Notes: generated by a model not told the origin, from the sequence alone. Shown: positions 1 through 9,300, numbered from the stretch's first letter. The stretch: DNA of 16,455 bases from Ruminococcus sp. UBA5884 (GCA_002431975.1 DJFA01000076.1:10648-27102); one strand, 5' to 3'. Numbers and translations: made by a program.

Positions 1-16
1 TTTCTGTACGGAAAAT

Positions 17-52
17 CATTGGTCAACAGATTAAATTCCGGTAAAACCAATG
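17..52. repeat. Inverted repeat CATTGGT / ACCAATG at window edge
   Basis: CATTGGT at 17-23 is answered by its exact reverse complement ACCAATG at 46-52, with 22 bases between. The second arm runs directly into GGGCG, so the sequence resembles a broken copy of the intergenic hairpin repeat at 2008-2026, whose tip is also built on CCATTGG. No gene is visible in bases 1-132; besides this pair the stretch holds only the repeat at 74-104. Confidence 0.4.
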
Positions 53-73
53 GGCGTATATTTTACAGATTAC

Positions 74-104
74 AGGCGGCAGTTTGCCGCTCGCCCCTAC
101 AAAG
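74..104 (-). repeat. Dispersed hairpin repeat, copy 1 (downstream of uvrC)
   Basis: Read on the minus strand this is GTAGGGGCGA followed by a hairpin whose arms GCGGCA (76-81) and TGCCGC (85-90) pair perfectly around a 3-base loop. The opening GTAGGGGCG is the same as in the copy at 6115-6137, and the inner CGGCAAACTGCCGCCTG block is shared with the copy at 1981-2028. It starts about 30 bases past the uvrC stop codon, in the uvrC sense. It may serve as a 3' mRNA hairpin; no clean U-tract follows, so I do not call it a terminator. Confidence 0.6.
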
Positions 105-132
105 AAAAATCAATAGTACTACAGAAACTGTA

Positions 133-1965
133 TCAGAGATTCTGAATGAAATCATATAATTCCTCAGCAGTTTTCTGACTGACTCCGGCAATTTTTTTAA
201 GTTCTTCTTTATCAGCATTTTTCAGTGCAGATTTTGTTTTATAGTACATAATAAGTTTCTGAGCTTTTTTTGTACCGATTCCATTAATCTTTGTCAGTTC
301 AAGTTCAAATGTATTTTTATTATGTTTTTTCCTCTGATAGCTTATTGCAAATCTATGCATTTCGTCCTGAATCCTTGTTATAAGATTAAAGGCTGATTTA
401 AGACTTGAAACAGATATTTCTTCACCAGATGAAGCAATGGCTCTTGTGTGATGTTTTCCGTCCTTTACGATTCCAAAAACCGGAACATTTATTCCCATCT
501 GGGCGAGAACAGGTTTTACGGCATTTACCTGACCTTTTCCGCCGTCAACGAATATAAGGTCAGGCAGACGGTTAAAACCTGATTTATCTGTATCATCTGC
601 ATTATAATGGCTGAAACGTCTTTTAAGAACTTCTCTCATACATTCATAGTCATTCTGTATTGCAATAGTTTTTATTGAAAATTTTTTATAGGCAGATTTT
701 AAAGGTCTGCCGTTTTCAAATACAGCCATACCTGCAACCATATCTGATGATGAAAGATTTGATATATCATATGCTTCAATATAAAGCGGAGGCTTTTCAA
801 GTCCGAGAAGTGAGGAAAGCTCCTCAAGAGCAACAACTTCCTTTGCGGTTCTGTCGGTTTTAAGAGCAAGATATTCACTTGCATTATTTTTAGCAAGCAT
901 TATAAGTTTAAGATAACTGCCTTTCTGACGATGAATTATTTTAACAGAATGATTTGCGGTATTGCTTAAAAATTGCTGTGTTATCTCCATATCATCAAAA
1001 GGATACTCAGTGACAACTTCAGAAGGAATATCCGGATTATCAGAATAATACTGGAGAATAAAGCTGTTTATTATATCATCATCATCTTCACCGAGAAAAT
1101 ATACTGATTTATCGCATAATCTGCCGTTTCTGTAGACAAGTACAGCGGTGCATACAAGGTTATTGTTTTTTGACATTGCAATAATATCAGTGCTTACAAG
1201 GCTGCTGTCTATAATTTTCTGAGATTCGGCAGCTTTTTTAACTGCATTTATACGATTTCTTAAAATTATAGCTTTTTCAAATTCAAGATTTTCAGAAGCA
1301 GCTTTCATTTCAGCAGTAAGCTTTTCAACAGATGCAGTACTTCCGTTATTCAGATATTCAACAGCCTGTCTTACAGTGTCATTATAATCCTTTTCTGAAA
1401 TATTTCCCTGACAGACTCCCATGCAGCGTTTTATATAAAAATTAAGGCATGGACGGGATTTTCCGAATTGTGAAGGAAAGGATTTTCCGCAGCTTGGAAG
1501 CATGAAAACCTTATTTACTTCATCAACAGCCTGTTTTACGGTGAATGAGCTTACATAAGGACCTATATAGACAGCCTTGTCATCTGAAATTTTCTTTGCG
1601 GAGGATATCTCAGGATATTTTCCGGAGGATATTTTTATATAATGATAACCTTTGTCATCTTTAAGTAGAATGTTATATTTAGGCATATGCTGTTTTATAA
1701 GACTGCATTCAAGAACAAGAGCTTCATATTCAGAATCAGTGACTATAAAATCATAATCCCTGACAAGTGAAACCATTTTTTTAGTTTTTTCATTATGACT
1801 GTTATTTTCTCTGAAATAGCTTGAAACACGGTTTTTAAGATTTTTGGCTTTTCCAATATAGATTATATTTCCGGAGCTGTCCTTCATAAGATAAACTCCG
1901 GGAGATGAAGTGAGTTTATGAGTTTTTTCACGCAGATAAGGCAGATTTTTATTATAGTATTCCAT
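133..1965 (-). CDS. uvrC: Excinuclease ABC subunit C (UvrC)
   Basis: UvrC makes the dual incisions of nucleotide excision repair after UvrA and UvrB have located the lesion; it acts in the cytoplasm on UvrB-bound DNA. The 610-residue product has the usual length and domain order. The N-terminal GIY-YIG nuclease covers about residues 20-100, with SPGVYLM, YIGKAKNLKNRV and the conserved Glu in a YEALVLE block. A UVR (UvrB-interacting) helix pair lies near 205-240. The RNase H-like endonuclease half carries YIEAYDISN, NDYECM, IFVDGGKGQ and EMHRFAI, which supply the expected acidic and His residues. Two helix-hairpin-helix motifs close the chain. The ATG at 1963-1965 has an excellent ribosome site (GGGAGGAA) five bases upstream. 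It lies 67 bases after the methyltransferase gene and may be co-transcribed with it. All key motifs look intact. Confidence 0.97.
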   Translation of the reverse strand: MEYYNKNLPYLREKTHKLTSSPGVYLMKDSSGNIIYIGKAKNLKNRVSSYFRENNSHNEKTKKMVSLVRDYDFIVTDSEYEALVLECSLIKQHMPKYNILLKDDKGYHYIKISSGKYPEISSAKKISDDKAVYIGPYVSSFTVKQAVDEVNKVFMLPSCGKSFPSQFGKSRPCLNFYIKRCMGVCQGNISEKDYNDTVRQAVEYLNNGSTASVEKLTAEMKAASENLEFEKAIILRNRINAVKKAAESQKIIDSSLVSTDIIAMSKNNNLVCTAVLVYRNGRLCDKSVYFLGEDDDDIINSFILQYYSDNPDIPSEVVTEYPFDDMEITQQFLSNTANHSVKIIHRQKGSYLKLIMLAKNNASEYLALKTDRTAKEVVALEELSSLLGLEKPPLYIEAYDISNLSSSDMVAGMAVFENGRPLKSAYKKFSIKTIAIQNDYECMREVLKRRFSHYNADDTDKSGFNRLPDLIFVDGGKGQVNAVKPVLAQMGINVPVFGIVKDGKHHTRAIASSGEEISVSSLKSAFNLITRIQDEMHRFAISYQRKKHNKNTFELELTKINGIGTKKAQKLIMYYKTKSALKNADKEELKKIAGVSQKTAEELYDFIQNL

Positions 1966-1980
1966 AAATTCCTCCCTGAA

Positions 1981-2028
1981 CCGGCAAACTGCCGCCTGAA
2001 ATATAACGGGCGACCATTGGTCGCCCCT
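1981..2028 (-). repeat. Dispersed hairpin repeat, copy 2 (between rRNA methyltransferase and uvrC)
   Basis: Two palindromes sit side by side. CGGCA-AAC-TGCCG lies at 1982-1994. GGGCGACCA-T-TGGTCGCCC, a perfect nine-base-arm palindrome, lies at 2008-2026. On the minus strand it reads GGGGCGACCAATGGTCGCCC followed by GTT, matching the GGGGCG...CGCCCGTT frame of the copies at 6115-6137 and 10074-10096. The inner CGGCAAACTGCCGCCTG block is shared with copy 1 near position 74. It begins about 5 bases after the methyltransferase stop codon, in the gene's sense, and ends just before the uvrC ribosome site. Confidence 0.7.
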
Positions 2029-2032
2029 TGTT

Positions 2033-3142
2033 TTATCTGTAATACATAAACAGCTGACATTTTATCATACCATTATAAAGTTTTCTTTTTTTATCAGCCT
2101 TTTTATTATAGAATTTTTCAAAATCCTCATCAGGAGATATTATATAGCATGGGTTCTCACGTGAATTTTTAAACACTTTTCCCATTATGCTGTAAATTTC
2201 CTCAGCCTGTTTCAGTTCAAGCATTCTTTCTCCATATGGAGGGTTGCATATAGTAATTGCTTTTTCAGGGCATTCATAATCTCTGATATCAGCCTGTTTT
2301 ACATATATATGACTTTTTACGCCGGCTTTTCTGGCATTTTCAGCGGTAAGTTCCACAGCATTTTCATCAATATCAGTTCCATATGCTTCAAAGTCAGCGT
2401 TTTTATTTATCAGGTCTATAGCACGGCTGCGTTCATTTTTCCATATATTTTCGTCAATACATCTCCATCTTTCAGCAGAAAAATGTCTGTTGAGTCCGGG
2501 AGCAATATTCATAGCCTTGAAAGCGGCTTCAATAAGTATTGTACCGCTTCCGCAGAACGGGTCATATACAGTGCTTCCTGATTTTACAAATGCAAGGTCA
2601 GCAATTCCGGCGGCAAGGGTTTCCTTGATAGGTGCAGCATTTGAAAATTTCCTGTAGCCTCTTTTATGGAGTCCTGTTCCGCTTGTATCAAGATATATTA
2701 TAACATTGTCATTCATAATGCTGAACTGAATCTGATGAATGCTTCCTTTTTCCTCAAACCAGTTAAGATGATATTTTTCTTTAAGGCGTTCAACACAGGC
2801 TTTTTTTATAATTGACTGACAGTCCGGAACGCTGCGGAGCTTTGAATCAAGAGAATATCCCTTGACCGGAAAAGCATCTGTTCTGCCTATAAAATTTTCA
2901 AACGGGATTTTTCTGACTCCGCAGAAAAGCTCCTCAAAGTTTTCAGCATGAAATTCAGCAAGTTCTATCAGAACTCTTTCGGCGGTTGCAAGGCATATAT
3001 TTGCTCTTGCGAGGATATCAAAACCGCCTTCAAATGTAACTCTGCCGTTATAAGCCTGAATATTTTCGCCGCCTATTTTTTTGATTTCAAATTTAAGTGT
3101 GCTTTCAAGTCCGAAATGGCATGGGCATGAAAATTTTATCAT
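2033..3142 (-). CDS. THUMP-domain class I SAM-dependent rRNA methyltransferase (YpsC / RlmL N-half type)
   Basis: A predicted S-adenosylmethionine-dependent RNA methyltransferase, 369 residues, matching the stand-alone Firmicute YpsC family, which corresponds to the N-terminal half of E. coli RlmL (N2-methylguanosine in 23S rRNA). The N-terminal ferredoxin-like and THUMP RNA-binding region spans roughly residues 1-160. The Rossmann methyltransferase domain follows an AAPIKETLAAG segment. The SAM-binding motif I DPFCGSGT is at 194-201 and the catalytic NPPYGERM motif, typical of amino-group methylation, is at about 300-307. The ATG at 3140-3142 has AGAGAGGA upstream. The gene follows the PBP terminator, so it needs its own promoter or read-through; I could not place a convincing promoter in the 60-base gap. 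The exact target nucleotide is inferred from family membership. Confidence 0.9.
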   Translation of the reverse strand: MIKFSCPCHFGLESTLKFEIKKIGGENIQAYNGRVTFEGGFDILARANICLATAERVLIELAEFHAENFEELFCGVRKIPFENFIGRTDAFPVKGYSLDSKLRSVPDCQSIIKKACVERLKEKYHLNWFEEKGSIHQIQFSIMNDNVIIYLDTSGTGLHKRGYRKFSNAAPIKETLAAGIADLAFVKSGSTVYDPFCGSGTILIEAAFKAMNIAPGLNRHFSAERWRCIDENIWKNERSRAIDLINKNADFEAYGTDIDENAVELTAENARKAGVKSHIYVKQADIRDYECPEKAITICNPPYGERMLELKQAEEIYSIMGKVFKNSRENPCYIISPDEDFEKFYNKKADKKRKLYNGMIKCQLFMYYR

Positions 3143-3163
3143 AATTTAAAAATTCCTCTCTGT

Positions 3164-3197
3164 AAAAAGAGCCTGTGTTATAAGACAGGCTCTTTTG
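3164..3197 (-). terminator. Rho-independent terminator of the PBP gene
   Basis: A perfect 12-base-pair stem (AAAAGAGCCTGT at 3165-3176 with ACAGGCTCTTTT at 3185-3196) surrounds an 8-base loop. Read on the minus strand it begins six bases after the PBP stop codon and ends in a T-run. The A/T flanks make it usable in both directions. Confidence 0.9.
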
Positions 3198-3202
3198 TTA
3201 TG

Positions 3203-5572
3203 TTAATGTGATGTACAGTATTCAGCGTTTGATGATTTATAATATCCGACAGAACCGGAATGAGGACATCTTGAGGTTGCAAGTTTTCCGGTTGATGTAC
3301 AGAAATAAGCTTCAACAACATTTTCATTGTCAGGATATGAAGCATCAGTATCAAGGCTGTTTGCATATCCGCCTATTACATTTTTCCATACACCGGCTGA
3401 GTTTACATAGGCAGGCAGAGTTGAAGGAGTATCATAACCCATCCATATACCGCTTACAAAATCCTCTGTAAGACCTACAAAACAGATATCGTTCCAGTTT
3501 GAAGTAGTACCTGTTTTGCCGGCAACAGTTTTATTTGAGAGCTGTGCAGCAGTACCAGTACCTGAAAGAATAACCTGCTGGAGAAGTTTATTCATTACAT
3601 ATGCTGTTTCAGGGTCGATAACCTGTTCACCGTCACCAGTATTGTCAAGGATAATGCTTCCGTCAGCTGAGTTTACAAGCTGGCTGATAAGATGAGCTTT
3701 TTTGTATACGCCGCCGTTTCCGTAAGGCATATATGCGTTTACAAGATTTTCGATTGTAAGACCATCTGTAACACCGCCTACGGCAAGAGGTGAATAGTCT
3801 ATATCAGTGAGTATTTTACCCTGATTTTCGTCATATCTTTCTTCAACAAGGTCAAGACCGAGAGTCTGTGTTGAATAGTCAAAAATCTCCCTGAGTCCGC
3901 ACATTTCACATATCTGAGCCGGAATAGTGTTCTTTGAAAGCTTCAGAGCATTGAAAACATATATTGAGCTGTATGACCAGTTTTTGTTTACACTGTCCGA
4001 GCTGTAGTTTGAAGGCCACTGTTCACCGTTGTATGTGATAGGTTTATCAACAAATATTGTTGACCATGTAATTTTATTGTTTTCAAGAGCATATCCGTAT
4101 GAAGCAACAGGTTTCATGCATGAACCAGGCTGACGTTTTGCCTGAACTGCACGGTTGAAGCCGAGAGATGTTGTTTTTTCGCCGATACCGCCGACTACTG
4201 CGAGAACATTTCCTGAATAGTCCATAGCTATAAATGATGACTGCGGCTGTTCATCAAATTTATTGTATCCGGCATATTGGAAGTTATTGTAATTAAGATA
4301 TTTTTCTTCAACATATTCCTGCATATCGAAATCGATTGTAAGATAAGCGGTATAGCCGCCTTTTTTGAATTTATCGATAGCTTCCTGCTGGGTAAGGTCA
4401 TATTCTGCCATAAGATAGTCAGCAATTTCATATATTGCAGCATCTACATAGTAAGGAGTAACCTTTTCTCCTGTTTCTTCATCAGTATTTTCATCTGTAC
4501 TGCTGTCAGTGTTTTCGTCAGTATTTTCGTCCTGAGTGAAGTTGTAAATAGTAGTAGGTTCAGGATTAAGAGCCTTGTATTCCTCTGAATTTGTGAATAT
4601 AAGCTTTTCGTTGAGAGCTGCATGATATTCATCAGTAGAAATAACGCCGTTTTCATACATTTTTTTAAGAACATATTCCTGACGTTTTTTATTTGCCTCC
4701 GGATTAGCAAACGGATTGATTTTTTCAGGGTTCTGAGGGATAGCTGCAAGACAGGCGGCTTCAGCAATTGAAAGTTCATCAATGCTTTTTCCGAAATATT
4801 TTATAGCAGCCATCTGAACGCCTCTTGCTGAGCCTCCGAATCCGATATAGTTGAGATATCCTTCAAGTATCTTGTCTTTAGGATAACGTTTTTCCATTTC
4901 CATTGCACGGAAAATTTCTCTTATCTTACGTTCAGGACTTGTATCATTATCTCCGGTAATATTCTTGATAAGCTGCTGGGTAATAGTAGAACCACCCTGT
5001 GCTGTGCCGTAGAAATCAAGGAAATAGTTTGCAAATGCGGCAAATGTACGCTTATAGTCAATACCTTCATGTGCATAGAAACGTTCATCTTCTGCATATA
5101 CAAAAGCATTTCTTACAGTCTGCGGAACATCTTCGATTTTTACAGGGATACACTGGATATCAGTTGACTGTACTTCATAAAGGAGGATATTTTCACCGGT
5201 ATCCTTATCAACTCCATAGATATATGAAGCATAGCTCATTTCCATATCAGTAATTCTTACATCATCGGTATTTTCCATAAATTCCATTACATATACAGTA
5301 AGAGCAGTTGCAACAATAGTTCCTGTGATTATTACTATAAGGAACAGAGAAAGAATTGTTGAACCTATGAATGTAAGAAACTTTTTACAGAATCTTGCCA
5401 GTCTGTTTTTTTTCTTTTTCTTTTTTTTCGGAGCGGATTCTTCAAATGCAAAATCCGTTTCATTCAGATTATTTCTGTTTTCCTGATTGGTGTTGTCAGC
5501 CATAATCATATTTTTTTCATCACTTTTCAGTGAAAGAAAAAGCTCCTTTCCTTTAAAATTATTCGGGTACAT
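3203..5572 (-). CDS. Class A penicillin-binding protein (glycosyltransferase GT51 / transpeptidase, PBP1A type)
   Basis: A bifunctional cell-wall synthase that polymerises lipid II into glycan strands and cross-links them at the outer membrane face; 789 residues as drawn. A basic cytoplasmic stretch of Lys near residues 48-56 precedes one transmembrane helix at about 63-95. The GT51 domain has the catalytic Glu161 in AEDERF and the GGSTITQQ motif. The penicillin-binding domain has SCMK (Ser484 nucleophile, Lys487), an SKN triad (SxN) and KTGTT at 686-690, all intact. An acidic DENT-rich insert at about 348-368 separates the two domains. The start is uncertain. The ATG at 5570-5572 lacks a good ribosome site, while a strong AAAGGAAAGGAG lies inside the frame at about 5543-5554. 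That site would point to an in-frame CTG at 5530-5528 or to ATG codons at 5509 and 5503. Its own promoter and terminator make it monocistronic. Confidence 0.93.
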   Translation of the reverse strand: MYPNNFKGKELFLSLKSDEKNMIMADNTNQENRNNLNETDFAFEESAPKKKKKKKNRLARFCKKFLTFIGSTILSLFLIVIITGTIVATALTVYVMEFMENTDDVRITDMEMSYASYIYGVDKDTGENILLYEVQSTDIQCIPVKIEDVPQTVRNAFVYAEDERFYAHEGIDYKRTFAAFANYFLDFYGTAQGGSTITQQLIKNITGDNDTSPERKIREIFRAMEMEKRYPKDKILEGYLNYIGFGGSARGVQMAAIKYFGKSIDELSIAEAACLAAIPQNPEKINPFANPEANKKRQEYVLKKMYENGVISTDEYHAALNEKLIFTNSEEYKALNPEPTTIYNFTQDENTDENTDSSTDENTDEETGEKVTPYYVDAAIYEIADYLMAEYDLTQQEAIDKFKKGGYTAYLTIDFDMQEYVEEKYLNYNNFQYAGYNKFDEQPQSSFIAMDYSGNVLAVVGGIGEKTTSLGFNRAVQAKRQPGSCMKPVASYGYALENNKITWSTIFVDKPITYNGEQWPSNYSSDSVNKNWSYSSIYVFNALKLSKNTIPAQICEMCGLREIFDYSTQTLGLDLVEERYDENQGKILTDIDYSPLAVGGVTDGLTIENLVNAYMPYGNGGVYKKAHLISQLVNSADGSIILDNTGDGEQVIDPETAYVMNKLLQQVILSGTGTAAQLSNKTVAGKTGTTSNWNDICFVGLTEDFVSGIWMGYDTPSTLPAYVNSAGVWKNVIGGYANSLDTDASYPDNENVVEAYFCTSTGKLATSRCPHSGSVGYYKSSNAEYCTSH
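5543..5554 (-). promoter_or_regulatory. Internal Shine-Dalgarno site that questions the PBP start
   Basis: On the minus strand AAAGGAAAGGAG is the strongest ribosome site near the PBP 5' end, but it lies after the first ATG (5572). The next in-frame ATG (5509-5507) is 33 bases further. A TCACT-GAAA-AGTGA hairpin (5520-5533) sits between, and an in-frame CTG at 5530-5528 is 12 bases from GGAG. The true start cannot be settled from sequence alone. Confidence 0.45.
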
Positions 5573-5620
5573 AGGGTTAAATCTGTATCCGGCATAAGCA
5601 AATTTGACTTATACCCTATT

Positions 5621-5649
5621 ATTATAACATATGTTAATTAATTTGTTAA
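5621..5649 (-). promoter_or_regulatory. Sigma-A type promoter for the PBP gene
   Basis: On the minus strand a -35 TTAACA (5649-5644) and a perfect -10 TATAAT (5626-5621) are separated by exactly 17 bases. Transcription would start near 5614, giving a leader of about 40 bases to the first ATG. This is one of the best promoter matches in the window. In the 5573-5752 divergent gap I saw no equally good plus-strand promoter for the small gene. Confidence 0.75.
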
Positions 5650-5716
5650 GTCTTTTTTTAGAATTGAATATAAATTTTTTATCTGACCACAATATCAATA
5701 GTATAAAAATTTTTCA

Positions 5717-5747
5717 GGGAGGTGAAATCCGCTGTCTAAGGCAGCGG
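5717..5747 (+). promoter_or_regulatory. Strong ribosome site followed by a hairpin, ahead of the BofC-like gene
   Basis: GGGAGGTGA (5717-5725) is a near-perfect Shine-Dalgarno site, yet the first ATG (5753) is 30 bases beyond GGAGG. An in-frame CTG at 5732-5734 sits at the optimal 9-base spacing. The same CTG is part of a perfect CCGCTG (5729-5734) / CAGCGG (5742-5747) stem with a 7-base loop, which could either hide the CTG or bring the ATG closer. Confidence 0.55.
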
Positions 5748-5752
5748 AAGCC

Positions 5753-6094
5753 ATGACTAAAAAACATATACTTTATATGTATATTGCGGCTATGTCAGTT
5801 ACAACGATTATTTTTATAATGTCTGCGGGAATGTCATTTAAAAGAGCCGATATATCAGCAGAGGCTGCAAAGGAATCATCAGCTGATATATCATCTGAAA
5901 TATCAGCCGGATATATTCTTGGAGAATATGAGGGGAAACTTGCACTTTACCGTTCAGGCAGCAGCAGACCATATAAAAAGCTCAGCTATGAGATATCAAT
6001 GCTTACAGAATATGACCGTGAACAGGTGATTAGCGGCATATATGCTGAAAATGAGGCTGAACTCAACAGGCTGATAGAAGACCTGACAAGCTGA
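5753..6094 (+). CDS. Small membrane-anchored protein with BofC-like C-terminal domain
   Basis: A 113-residue protein with a short basic N-terminus and one hydrophobic segment at about residues 6-27 that would serve as an uncleaved anchor or signal. A low-complexity Ser/Ala/Glu/Ile spacer covers about 30-52. The compact C-terminal region at about 53-113 includes YILGEYEGKLALYRSG, a LTEYDRE core and RLIEDLTS at the end. That pattern matches short clostridial proteins assigned to the BofC C-terminal (bypass-of-forespore C) family. In Bacillus, BofC checks the SpoIVB sigma-K pathway, but the short clostridial forms have no settled role, so I give no function. It is drawn from the ATG; a CTG start at 5732 would add seven residues (LSKAAEA). 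It diverges from the PBP gene and is followed 20 bases later by a dispersed hairpin repeat. Confidence 0.65.
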   Translation: MTKKHILYMYIAAMSVTTIIFIMSAGMSFKRADISAEAAKESSADISSEISAGYILGEYEGKLALYRSGSSRPYKKLSYEISMLTEYDREQVISGIYAENEAELNRLIEDLTS

Positions 6095-6114
6095 ATCTTA
6101 AAGATTGTTTCTGT

Positions 6115-6137
6115 AGGGGCGAACTGTGTTCGCCCGT
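6115..6137 (+). repeat. Dispersed hairpin repeat, copy 3
   Basis: GTAGGGGCGAAC-TGT-GTTCGCCCGT: an 8-base-pair perfect stem (6117-6124 with 6128-6135) inside the shared GTAGGGGCG...CGCCCGTT frame. It lies 20 bases past the stop of the BofC-like gene, in that gene's sense, and runs into GTTTAAATTA, so a weak terminator role is possible. Confidence 0.7.
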
Positions 6138-6252
6138 TTAAATTATCGGACAAACCATAACAGTCGCTGCCAATATTATTTTTAATCCTGTTTTTTATTG
6201 AAAAAATCTGTGTAAAAAAGATTATATATCAGTTAAACGATATAATATATCA

Positions 6253-6281
6253 TTGAAAATATGTTTATTATGAGTTATCAT
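6253..6281 (+). promoter_or_regulatory. Candidate promoter of the pectate lyase gene
   Basis: TTGAAA (6253-6258), a 17-base spacer and TATCAT (6276-6281) give five of six matches at each box. Transcription would begin near 6288, leaving a leader of about 97 AT-rich bases. The rest of the 6138-6384 gap is AT-rich and I see no riboswitch-like structure or other gene in it. A GGAGGG ribosome site (about 6373-6378) sits 6-7 bases before the ATG at 6385. Confidence 0.5.
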
Positions 6282-6384
6282 ATTATTAAAGAAAAACGTT
6301 GAATTATTATAGAATATATAAAAATATTAATAACATCAATTTTTTATTGGTTGTTTCATTCAATTTTTTACGGAGGGTTTAGTC

Positions 6385-9300
6385 ATGAATTATAAAAAAA
6401 TTGCTGTAGCAGTTACAGCCTTCTCAATGGCATTTTCATCAATCATATGTATGCCGTCAGATAATTTGTCATGTAAGGATATTTTCGCTTCAACTCAGGT
6501 TTCAGCTATTGAAAATGCTGTTATCTCTGAAAGCGGTGCAGGCTTTGAGTCAGCATATGTAAAATGGAATGATGTAAGCGGTGCGGACGGATATAATGTA
6601 TATTACAGAAAAGCTTCCGATTCATCATATACTCAGCTTGACAACGAGCTTATCCGCAAATATTCATACGGCTGGAGAGCTGATGCAGTAGGTCTTCCGG
6701 CTGGAAGCTATACATTGAAGGTAGTTCCGGTTTCAGGAAAATCCGAAGATACATCAAAAGCTGCTGAAACTTCTGTCCTCAGCGTTGAAGCCTACAACAG
6801 AGATGGTTTTGCCCATTCAAATATGAGTGAGGGTGTAGGTGCTTACAATAATGACGGTTCTCTTAAAGAAAATGCAGTTGTTCTCTATGTAACAGAAGAA
6901 AATAAAAATAATATAACAATGGATGTGTATACATCTGATTCAAAAACTACTTCATGCACCGGTATTTCAGCAATTCTCAAGGCTTTGCAGAAAGGCTGTG
7001 AGAAAAGACCGATTGATATAAGACTTGTAGGTCAGATTACAGCTTCCGGAATGACTGATTCAGGCGACAGCTATAATCTGCTTTTCAAATCAAGTTCTGC
7101 CTCAAAAATGGCATCAAATATAACAGTTGAAGGTATCGGCGATGATGCTACCTGTTATGGATTCGGCATAAGAGGCGTGAGAATGCACAGCTTTGAAATC
7201 AGAAATGTTGCAATAATGCTTTTCGGTGATGACGGTATTGCTCTCCAGGACGACAATTCAAATGTATGGATTCATAATAATGATATATTCTATGGTACTG
7301 CCGGAAGTGATGCCGACCAGGCAAAAGGCGACGGCTCAATGGATTTGAAAAATGATTCACAGTACATAACCATTTCATATAACCATTTCTGGGATTCAGG
7401 AAAAATGTCACTCTGCGGAATGAAAAGCGAAACAGGCGAAAACTGGATAACATATCATCATAACTGGTTCGACCATTCCGATTCAAGACATCCGAGAATC
7501 AGAACTATGACAGTTCATGTATATAATAACTATTATGACGGCAACGCAAAATATGGTGTCGGAGTAACAATGGGTGCAAATGCATTTGTTGAAGCAAACT
7601 ATTTCAGAAACTGCCCACGTCCTATGATGAGTTCAAAACAGGGTTCAGATGCTCTTGGAGAAGGAACATTCTCAGGCGAAAACGGCGGTGTTATCAAATC
7701 ATACAATAATATAATGGAAAATCAGACAAGTTATATCACTTATCAGCAGGATTCATCAAGCTTTGATGCATATGAAGCTTCTGAAAGAAATGAAGAAGTT
7801 CCTTCATCTGTAAAGGCTCTTGCAGGCGGTACAGGATATAACAACTTTGATACTTCATCATCAATGTATTCTTATACAGCTGATAATCCGGCTGATGTTC
7901 CGTCAATTGTAATGGCTGGTGCAGGCAGACTCGGCGGCGGTGATTTCAAATGGGAATTTGATAATTCAAAGGATGATGCTGATTATTCACTCAATTCCGA
8001 ACTTATGGCTGCTATAAAATCATATAAGACAGAACTCGTTTCTGTCGGCGGAAATTCTGTAAATGGCACAGGCGGAGATGCTGAACCGGTTGTAACCGAA
8101 GTTACAGAGGCAACTACCACAACTGCTTCCGAAACTACAGTAACAACTACCAAAGCTCCTGATGAAACTACTGTATCACAGACTACTGAAAAGCCTTCCG
8201 TTACAGCAGATGCAATATATTGTTCACCTGACGGAAATGGTGATGGTTCTTCAGTAAATTCTCCTGCAAGCTTTGAAGATGCTCTTACAGCTGTAAAAGC
8301 CGGCGGTGTTATCTATATGCTTGAAGGTACTTATAAATATGACCATCAGATAACAATTGCTGCTGACAACAGCGGTTCAGCAGGTGCTTACAAATCTATA
8401 AAAGCTTATAACAATGCTGATGTAAAAATAGATTTCTCATCACAGTCATATAATATGGACGATGTAAGTAAAAATGACAGGGGACTTCAGGTAAACGGCA
8501 GTTACTGGTATATTTATGGAATACGCTTCTATGGTGCTGCTGATAATGGTGTGTATGTTGCAGGCAAAAATAACAGAATTGAAATGTGCGTATTTGAAGC
8601 AAACAGAGATACCGGTCTTCAGATAGGCAGAAGCGGTTCATCAGTTACTGAATTTGCTGACTGGCCGTCTGATAACCTTATTCTCAACTGCACATCATTT
8701 AACAATATGGACCCTGCAACAGGCGAAAATGCAGACGGATTTGCTGCAAAACTTACCTGCGGAAACGGCAATACTTTTGATGGCTGTATCTCATACAACA
8801 ATGTTGATGATGGCTGGGATTTATATGCCAAGTCCGCAACAGGCCCTATAGGAGTTGTAACTATAAGAAACTGTATCTCATTTAGAAACGGTCAGACTTC
8901 TGAAGGAGTATTTACTAAAAACAGCGATGGAAACGGTTTTAAACTCGGCGGCGGCGGTGTAGGTACTGCTCATGTCATTGAAAACTGTATCTCATTTGAA
9001 AATAAAAAACATGGCTTTACTGACAACAATAACCCGCTTTTCAGTTCAGCTACAAAATGCACCTCATACTCAAACGGTATGGACAGTGGTGCTAACTTCC
9101 AGTTTGACAGATGTACATCAGGTACATTCAAGGATTTGCTTTCATTTGATAATCAGAGTAATACAAGTGATAAATTCAACGGAAATATTGACCATTCAGT
9201 ATTCTATAACAGTAAAAAATATTATCTTGTAACTGCTCCTACGGCTATAGCAAACGGCAAGACAGATAATGCAGATAAAGGTCCTTCAGCTGATGATTTT

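Noticed and set aside
699..896. Open frames antisense to or out of frame with uvrC, the methyltransferase, the PBP and the pectate lyase
   Set aside because: They overlap well-supported genes, show low-complexity or Leu/His-rich translations typical of shadow frames, and have no ribosome sites or recognisable domains.
74..2028. CRISPR array or insertion sequence formed by the repeats
   Set aside because: The copies are hundreds to thousands of bases apart, differ in their centres, have no spacers and no transposase or cas genes nearby.
8781..9010. Repeated CTGTATCTCAT segments in the pectate lyase gene
   Set aside because: They encode successive coils of the parallel beta-helix (NCISF/GCISY) and reflect the protein fold, not a separate DNA repeat.
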